The notes under the pieces are model-generated. The model did not search any database and was not told the DNA's origin. It saw nothing but the letters and a program-made list of their open reading frames with translations. This document shows positions 11,876-14,249 of a stretch of 14,249 nt of DNA, piece after piece. Both the position numbers and the translations under genes were made by a program. Position 1 is the stretch's first letter. Each line of letters begins with the position of its first letter. The stretch comes from Ichthyophonus hoferi (lineage: Eukaryota > Opisthokonta > Ichthyosporea > Ichthyophonida > Ichthyophonidae): contig NAOQ01000582.1 of NCBI GenBank assembly GCA_002751075.1, forward strand, positions 27,650 through 41,898. Reading direction: 5' to 3'.

Positions 11876-13203
11876 CACTACTACGTTGAACTTTATTAAT
11901 ATTAAGACCAATACCGATATCACCTATATATCTCTATATGTGTACATTAATATGCATACACATAAACATGTGAATAATGATATAATACGGTGTAATGTGA
12001 TGTAATGTAATGTAAGATATGATAGTATAATGCTGTGGTGTGGATATTATACAGTACAAGAGGCATTGCGTATTTGTTATATCATTAAACCTTTCAGGCT
12101 ATATATATATATATATATATATTCTTGTATTTATCCTGCATCTGTTTTGAAATATCGTAGGTATTGTCGCATAGGATAGAGTAAAGGGAATTATTTGTTG
12201 GGAATTTTTATATATTCAAATGCAGTCAGCGCGTGCATGAAGGTATAAATGCACGTGTGTGTTTGAAAAGAATTAGTAGATGATGGTTTTAAAGGGGTAT
12301 GCCCAATGGGCTGTTGTGTTTAAAGTTAGCGTGTATTTATATACCTGTATATATGTATGTATATGTATATATATATTGTCTTATTAGGTCTAATATAATC
12401 TAGGATCATATAATGTATAATAAAGCAGCCTTATATAGGAGTTTCTTTTTGCGTTGTCACCTGCAACTAATCACTTTATTTCCTTCTATATGTGTGTGCA
12501 TGTGTGTTTGGCATGCTTCTCTTTCTATCTTTCTCTTCCTCTCTCTCTCTCTTTCTTCCTTTCTGCTTCTCTGTTTCTCTCTATATTTCTCATTACACCA
12601 TATATAGGTCCACTCCGAGATGGAGATGGCGTTGAAGGAATCATCTATGCTCGTTAATCCTGAGTACAATTACATTGAACGGTCCAATATCATTACGTCA
12701 GTCATTTCCCTCCACTGTCTCTATGCTTGTCTGTGTCGTCATTCTAATTACCTTTAATGTCATTATTATTATTATTATTATTAGTACTAGTACTAGTACT
12801 ATTACCATTACTTTTATATTTATCTTTACTATCTTTATATCTCCCATTTTGACTGGTGGTTTAGAGCATCCTATATATGCTATGTTTTCATTAACTTCTC
12901 TCTTTCTCTTTCTCTCTCTTTTATCTGTTGTTATTACGAATTATCTACGCTTTGGTCCTTATGCAATTCTTTGCTTTCTTTAGCTGCTAGACCTATTATC
13001 ATACTTACTAACGTACTATTGTACATACATACAGAGATGCCTTCCACTTTGTGCTAGCCACCCAACAAATAGTGCCCGAGAATCCATCCCCAATCTCTCC
13101 TGACCATCACGCAGTCAATTCTGGTGACCACTCGCTCGGCATCTCTTCTAATAACTCCGATGCATTCATGATGACCCTAGCGGGGCTACATAATGACTTC
13201 TAG
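2102..13203 (+). CDS. TKL-type protein kinase with SAM and C1 domains (19 exons, 888 aa)
   Basis: Exons: 2102-2227, 2403-2527, 2915-3054, 3441-3559, 4209-4289, 4753-4845, 5379-5491, 6747-6913, 7132-7232, 8059-8133, 8622-8720, 9084-9222, 9564-9745, 9985-10216, 10605-10951, 11215-11356, 11585-11712, 12608-12696, 13035-13203. All junctions are GT-AG and all phases agree. Kinase domain (43-287): glycine loop GRGAFG 44-49, VAIK Lys64, helix-C Glu79, gatekeeper Thr108, HLDLTPNN 153-160, DFG 173-175, APE 198-200, Asp212, Arg274. SAM (324-387) follows the pattern from LWTEADVINW to GWRRSLVLELKNL. C1 ligands are H429, C442, C445, C458, C461, H466, C469 and C477. HPNIVLFLGA and APE...DIYSF identify a TKL kinase, expected to phosphorylate Ser/Thr. 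SAM usually oligomerises and C1 usually binds membrane or partner; both roles are inferred. Start: first in-frame ATG after a TAG at 1826; a second ATG at 2114 has a better -3 base, and an upstream coding exon is not excluded. Animal ZAK (kinase-SAM) and KSR (SAM-like, C1, kinase) are the nearest named architectures, but the order here matches neither. Confidence 0.93.
2228..2402 (+). other. Intron 1 with TATG/CATA repeats
   Basis: 175 bases, GTGGGT to CATACAG. It is dominated by TATG and CATA tetranucleotide variants. A CTGAC branch-like motif lies about 15 bases before the acceptor. The open frames running through it (1832-2386 and 2232-2618) are read-through of the flanking exons. Confidence 0.85.
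2403..2527 (+). CDS. Exon 2: kinase N-lobe, glycine loop and VAIK
   Basis: Encodes residues 43-83 plus two bases of Arg84. It begins exactly at LGRGAFGVVYAG, contains VAIK with Lys64, and ends in the C helix with Glu79 in FVHEINVM. The donor GTGGGT is in phase 2; joining to the next exon restores MRRLRHPNIV. Confidence 0.93.
2915..3054 (+). CDS. Exon 3: kinase N-lobe strands 4-5 and hinge
   Basis: Encodes residues 85-130. HPNIVLFLGA is typical of TKL kinases. CIITEL gives gatekeeper Thr108 and the hinge. Of two possible donors (3055 GTAGGT and 3059 GTTGTG), only 3055 keeps frame with the next exon. The acceptor is preceded by CTAACCTGCCC. Confidence 0.92.
3441..3559 (+). CDS. Exon 4: kinase helix E and catalytic loop
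   Basis: Encodes residues 132-170: LFHYALDIARGMNYLHH followed by the catalytic loop HLDLTPNN (153-160). The proton-accepting Asp155 and Asn160 are present. The Arg of HRD is Leu154 and the loop Lys is Thr157. The acceptor follows ACTAAC (3424-3429); the donor is consensus GTATGT. Confidence 0.94.
3560..4208 (+). other. Intron 4 with CT and TA microsatellites
   Basis: 649 bases without coding signal. It contains a CT run at 3586-3611, (TA)15 at 3701-3731, TAATATA-rich DNA near 4056-4096 and a CT-rich tract at about 4145-4185 ahead of the CCCCCTAG acceptor. The frames at 3458-3748 and 3564-3860 are exon 4 read-through and repeat translation. Confidence 0.85.
4209..4289 (+). CDS. Exon 5: kinase DFG and activation segment
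   Basis: Encodes residues 171-197. VGDFGLSK opens the exon and GGGTVIYT closes it, so the exon is almost exactly the DFG motif plus activation loop. The loop is rich in Ser and Thr (VMSSTTSVTNK), giving candidate autophosphorylation sites. It is in phase 0 at both ends (81 nt), so skipping it would leave the frame intact. Confidence 0.92.
4290..4752 (+). other. Intron 5 carrying a heptamer minisatellite
   Basis: 463 bases, GTACAA to TTTAATAG. About half of it is the TATACCY array at 4489-4717. The open frames here (4396-4749, 4497-4736) are translations of the array. Confidence 0.85.
4489..4717 (+). repeat. Heptanucleotide minisatellite, unit TATACCT
   Basis: About 32 tandem copies of a 7-base unit, TATACCT with variants TATACCC, TATACTT and TATATCC, and one 6-base unit. 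Changes are almost all C/T swaps in the last three positions. It ends about 35 bases before the acceptor of exon 6. Confidence 0.93.
4753..4845 (+). CDS. Exon 6: kinase APE and subdomain IX
   Basis: Encodes residues 198-228. It begins exactly at APEVYKGE and carries KVDIYSFAICLWQL with Asp212. In phase 0 at both ends (93 nt). The donor GTACCT is weak; joining to exon 7 gives RKLPYEDM, the usual TKL sequence at this point. Confidence 0.93.
4846..5378 (+). other. Intron 6, no gene seen
   Basis: 533 bases. The frame at 4742-5116 is exon 6 read-through in a shifted frame. It holds a short TTAT run near 4958-4972 and (CTAT)n at about 5352-5366 just before the acceptor ACATAG. Nothing else was recognised. 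Confidence 0.75.
5379..5491 (+). CDS. Exon 7: kinase C-lobe
   Basis: Encodes residues 229-265 plus two bases of Cys266: PYEDMHQHAICFNVVANNLRP, then LPPYSELMQQ. The donor is perfect GTAAGT in phase 2. Joined to exon 8 it reads LMQQCWSCNPLDRPSF, the TKL subdomain XI signature. Confidence 0.93.
5492..6746 (+). other. Intron 7, the longest intron, no gene seen
   Basis: 1255 bases. Contents: T-rich tracts near 5541-5563, a 13-base palindrome GACACGACGTGTC near 5744-5756, an AT/AG compound microsatellite at 6110-6140, TATA-rich palindromic DNA near 6395-6420, and TGACGTCA at 6644-6651. The frame at 6069-6275 translates the microsatellite. No small RNA gene was recognised. Confidence 0.7.
6110..6140 (+). 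repeat. Compound (AT)n(AG)n microsatellite
   Basis: About 15 bases of AT followed directly by about 16 bases of AG within intron 7. Confidence 0.85.
6747..6913 (+). CDS. Exon 8: end of kinase domain and linker
   Basis: Encodes residues 267-321. WSCNPLDRPSF with Arg274 completes the kinase fold; VIVELEKLK is the last helix. Residues 288-321 are a basic, Ser/Thr-rich linker (ARKTSSLARSTSG) with candidate basophilic phosphosites. It ends in phase 1 at donor GTATAT, which runs into a TA/TG microsatellite (6915-6960). Confidence 0.92.
7132..7232 (+). CDS. Exon 9: first half of SAM domain
   Basis: Encodes residues 323-355: LWTEADVINWAEEANL, then AIEVFQANDINGK, matching the first helices of SAM domains (W..DV..W, then F....I.G). 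The acceptor GACAG follows GCACTAACC at about 7103-7111. Confidence 0.93.
7233..8058 (+). other. Intron 9, no gene seen
   Basis: 826 bases. It contains an ATGT run near 7559-7580 and a long CT-rich tract (about 7973-8040) just before the acceptor CTATAG. The frame at 7539-7730 has no recognisable features. Confidence 0.75.
8059..8133 (+). CDS. Exon 10: second half of SAM domain
   Basis: Encodes residues 356-380: VLLTLTVSDMKELGIKSFGW, then RRSLV, the classic LL.LT..D..ELGI...G.R motif. Of two possible donors, GTAGGC at 8134 gives the standard SAM spacing GWRRSLVLELKNL. In phase 0 at both ends. Confidence 0.94.
8134..8621 (+). other. Intron 10 with degenerate TTATRTTA repeats
   Basis: 488 bases. 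From about 8200 to 8345 it is a degenerate array of TTATATT and TTATGTT units. The remainder is AT-rich and carries no coding signal. The acceptor is ATCTATTACAG. Confidence 0.75.
8622..8720 (+). CDS. Exon 11: SAM last helix and linker
   Basis: Encodes residues 381-413. LELKNLIEA completes the SAM terminal helix. The rest is a polar linker with CQC and several Ser, Asn and Thr residues. In phase 0 at both ends; the donor is GTAGGT. Confidence 0.9.
8721..9083 (+). other. Intron 11 containing a duplicated pseudo-exon
   Basis: 363 bases. 8735-8812 is an array of CTATACTGTA-like units. The 3' part holds a degenerate copy of the exon 12 acceptor region (described separately). The true acceptor is CCAATAG at 9077-9083. 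Confidence 0.85.
8918..9020 (+). pseudogene. Decayed tandem copy of the 5' part of exon 12
   Basis: This stretch aligns to 9043-9140 with an offset of about 124 bases. Alignable parts include the AAAAATTA upstream of the acceptor, then PSE, LDDVE and KG codons in the same frame (8960 onward matches 9084 onward). 11 of the first 19 residues are the same, and several differences are synonymous. The acceptor AG is AA here (TAATAAC against CAATAGC), the codon for the first C1 ligand His is Tyr, and the frame meets TAG at about 9035. It therefore looks like a non-functional exon remnant, not an alternative exon. Confidence 0.8.
9084..9222 (+). CDS. Exon 12: first half of C1 zinc finger
   Basis: Encodes residues 414-459: PSEINLDDVEKFDKG, then H429, then STCDRCDD with C442 and C445, then YRCK with C458. 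The spacing H-x12-C-x2-C-x12-C fits C1. The donor GTAAGT is in phase 1 and splits Thr460. Confidence 0.92.
9223..9563 (+). other. Intron 12, no gene seen
   Basis: 341 T-rich bases with a CT microsatellite (about 9240-9262) near its donor and a CT-rich acceptor, CTCCCTCTAG. The frame 9108-9563 is exon 12 read-through into hydrophobic T-rich translation. Confidence 0.85.
9564..9745 (+). CDS. Exon 13: second half of C1 and linker
   Basis: Completes the C1 finger: CSLVLHKECWSSDQERC supplies C461, H466, C469 and C477, with the standard x2-C-x4-H-x2-C-x7-C spacing. Residues 478-520 are a Pro-, Ser- and Met-containing linker. The nearby AG at 9569-9570 would break the CxxC spacing, so 9563 is the acceptor. 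The donor is GTGTGT, phase 0. Confidence 0.91.
9985..10216 (+). CDS. Exon 14: Ser/Pro-rich linker
   Basis: Encodes residues 521-597, low in hydrophobic residues and probably disordered. It holds proline-directed sites (IRSPTPTS, TRSPLTPH, RKTPGPLGPG) and basophilic sites (ARRSMSF, QRTLSINR). A tandem acceptor (AG at 9984 or 9990) would add or drop two residues (TQ). It ends in phase 1 at GTAGGG. Confidence 0.88.
10217..10604 (+). other. Intron 14, no gene seen
   Basis: 388 bases with a CTAT run (about 10286-10303) and a CATACTAT-type degenerate array (about 10544-10600) running up to the acceptor CACTTAG. Confidence 0.8.
10605..10951 (+). CDS. Exon 15: low-complexity linker and start of C-terminal region
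   Basis: The longest coding exon, residues 599-713. It opens with a Gly/Thr/Ala-rich stretch (TGTGPTATAATAGPTS), then a charged Ser/His segment and the helix-prone EWKRFTSTAVNSLLCKLRLV (656-675), then a Pro-containing loop and NEQKKMMEM leading into the next exon. The donor is GTATGT. Confidence 0.9.
10952..11214 (+). other. Intron 15 with TGTTATG and CCTATA repeats
   Basis: 263 bases. The 5' half is built of TGTTATG-like units; 11156-11193 is a CCTATA hexamer array. The acceptor is CACACAG. The frames through it on both strands are repeat translation and exon read-through. Confidence 0.8.
11215..11356 (+). CDS. Exon 16: helical hairpin module
   Basis: Encodes residues 714-760: ILGQVLMAKKEGMSDF, then RRYEFAYMKFKAAAEA. 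The alternation of small and aromatic residues resembles a TPR or MIT helical hairpin, though I cannot assign a family. In phase 0 on entry and phase 1 at donor GTATGT. Confidence 0.9.
11585..11712 (+). CDS. Exon 17: polar linker
   Basis: Encodes residues 762-803: a Ser/Thr/Asn-rich segment, then an acidic stretch (GGEPESEEDKLFTF). The acceptor CATCTTCAG follows CTGAC. The donor is GTATGT, phase 0. Confidence 0.87.
11713..12607 (+). other. Intron 17, no gene seen
   Basis: 895 bases. AT runs at about 11842-11871 and 12102-12121, an inverted repeat CGTGCAT/ATGCACG (12232-12238 and 12249-12255), an intronic AATAAA near 12418, and a CT-rich tract (about 12516-12590) before the acceptor ATATAG. 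Confidence 0.75.
12608..12696 (+). CDS. Exon 18: C-terminal helix
   Basis: Encodes residues 804-832: VHSEMEMALKESSML, then NYIERSNII. It looks helical and probably packs with the exon 16 module. The donor GTCAGT is in phase 2 and splits Thr833. A second GT at 12701 would fit less well. Confidence 0.85.
12697..13034 (+). other. Intron 18 with ATT and TAGTAC repeats
   Basis: 338 bases with (ATT)n at about 12763-12781 followed by an AGTACT array (about 12782-12797). A TACTAAC branch motif lies at about 13006-13012, 22 bases before the acceptor ACATACAG. Confidence 0.85.
13035..13203 (+). CDS. Exon 19: C-terminus and stop
   Basis: Completes Thr833 and encodes residues 834-888: DAFHFVLATQQIV ends the helical region, then a Ser/Asn/His-rich tail, ending FMMTLAGLHNDF before TAG at 13201-13203. 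Confidence 0.9.
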
Positions 13204-14249
13204 TGTGTACTTAGTACCAACTGGTTTTAGTTTCATAGTTACTAGATTTACTCTTTGGTTTTTTAATATTCCTCTACATTTCACTATTGGTATAGGAGAG
13301 TGGAACGAGTACAGTGCACTATACAAAATATATCTGAACTTGATGTAGGTATAGCAATTTTAATGGAATATTACACTCTATTTTTTGGTATACCAACCGA
13401 CTTTTTATTAATAAAAGAGGATCTCCTTGGAAGATCGGGTCGAACATCCTGGCTGGCGTAAAGGTACATGCAGTTGGCTATTTTACCAGTTTTAAAGTGT
13501 CCAATTAATTTTATTGTTAAAATATACTACATTATGCTGCAATTTATTCATTAGTTATCATTAAGTAGTGAAATAGGATTTTGTTCAGTTTAATCAATGG
13601 CCAAATCATTTACATATTGTCTTATGATGTAAATGTCAGTGACGTCAGGCATATATGATATAATTTTATTTAGACTAGTCGCATTGTAGATCTTGATCAC
13701 ATTCCCATACGGTGCAATTCTAATTGGATAGAATAGTATCTTAGTTCTACAGCATTCTCAGAATCACTTTATTATTGGTTTTAATCATCATTCTACAAAC
13801 ACAATTTTGACCACGGGCATAATGCTGTACGAAATACTAGTGATTTGTATTTTATTTTAAATATAACTGATTTGTAACATTTACCACAACTTTCTCCTTC
13901 CAATTACCACTGCTTTCTGATAAGATAACAACTGTATTACTATGCCCTGTTTTTCGACACTTATTGTATTTTTGTCATGAAAACTTTAAGCACAGAACCC
14001 TATTCCTATTAAGACAATATGGTTTAGATATCAGTAGAATACATAATAATCTTGTCATAGCATTTAATTAAATTTGTAATAAGATACATTCTTACACAAA
14101 CAAAACAACAATCAGATTCTCACGTTTGATATAATATAATATTAGCCAGCCTATGCGCTCCATTCATCTCGATATGCTAATTCAAAACTTTTAATGAATT
14201 AGTTAATGACTCTAATACTGCAGTGTACAAAATCTGATTGGTATTTACT
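13204..14249. other. 3' UTR and downstream intergenic DNA
   Basis: No convincing gene. It holds a perfect 12-base palindrome TTGGTATACCAA (13385-13396), a poly(A) signal candidate at 13410, a GC-richer patch at about 13414-13475 with several overlapping open frames, and TGACGTCA at 13640-13647. The rest is AT-rich without extended frames. Confidence 0.6.
13410..13415 (+). terminator. Candidate poly(A) signal AATAAA of the kinase gene
   Basis: The only AATAAA seen soon after the stop codon, about 207 bases downstream, which is a plausible 3' UTR length. Confidence 0.4.

Noticed and set aside
12675-12983. Open frame rich in Ile, Ser and Thr in intron 18
   Set aside because: Translation of ATT and TAGTAC repeats after the exon 18 donor; joining exon 18 to exon 19 gives a coherent C-terminus.
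13432-13456. Sequence resembling a tRNA B-box (GGGTCGAACATCC)
   Set aside because: No matching T-stem, no A-box at the right distance and no cloverleaf could be drawn by eye.
1-14249. Transposon, virus-like element or CRISPR array
   Set aside because: No transposase, reverse transcriptase, capsid or integrase motif, no long terminal repeats and no spacer array were seen; the repeats are simple-sequence tracts.

Overview
The window comes from an AT-rich, intron-dense nuclear genome of a eukaryote. Splice signals are GT-AG with short CTAAC, CTGAC or TACTAAC branch-like motifs. The introns and flanks are full of simple repeats: TA, CT, TATG, CTAT and a heptamer array. The lineage cannot be fixed from sequence alone. 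A unicellular or early-branching lineage (for example ichthyosporean, amoebozoan or rhizarian) is my inference, based on plentiful introns of 175-1255 bases, weak polypyrimidine tracts and a tyrosine-kinase-like (TKL) kinase joined to SAM and C1 domains.

One gene fills most of the window on the + strand, with coding span 2102-13203. I reconstruct 19 coding exons and 18 introns. Every junction keeps the reading frame, and exon plus intron lengths sum exactly to the span (2667 coding, 8435 intronic). The predicted protein has 888 residues. In order it has an acidic N-terminal leader (1-42), a TKL protein kinase domain (about 43-287), a Ser/Thr- and Arg-containing linker, a SAM domain (about 324-387), a C1-type zinc finger with all eight metal ligands (429-477), a long Ser/Pro/Thr-rich linker with many candidate phosphosites, and a helical C-terminal module (about 702-850) of no family I recognise. 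The layout suggests a signalling kinase that oligomerises or docks through SAM and contacts a membrane or partner through C1.

Layout: 2-118 looks like the last exon of an upstream + strand gene, followed by AATAAA at 147. 119-2101 is non-coding and repeat-rich. 2102-13203 is the kinase gene, with an AATAAA at 13410. 13204-14249 is its 3' flank and intergenic DNA, with one GC-richer patch (about 13414-13475) that is open in several frames.

The most unusual observations are: (1) the kinase-SAM-C1 domain order; (2) a decayed tandem duplicate of the 5' part of the C1 exon inside the preceding intron; (3) a catalytic loop reading HLDLTPNN in place of HRDLKxxN; (4) exon borders that fall on kinase motifs, so that in-frame skipping of exon 5 or 6 would remove DFG or APE; (5) a 229-base heptamer minisatellite in the intron before the APE exon. 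I saw no tRNA, rRNA, CRISPR array, transposon or virus-like element.
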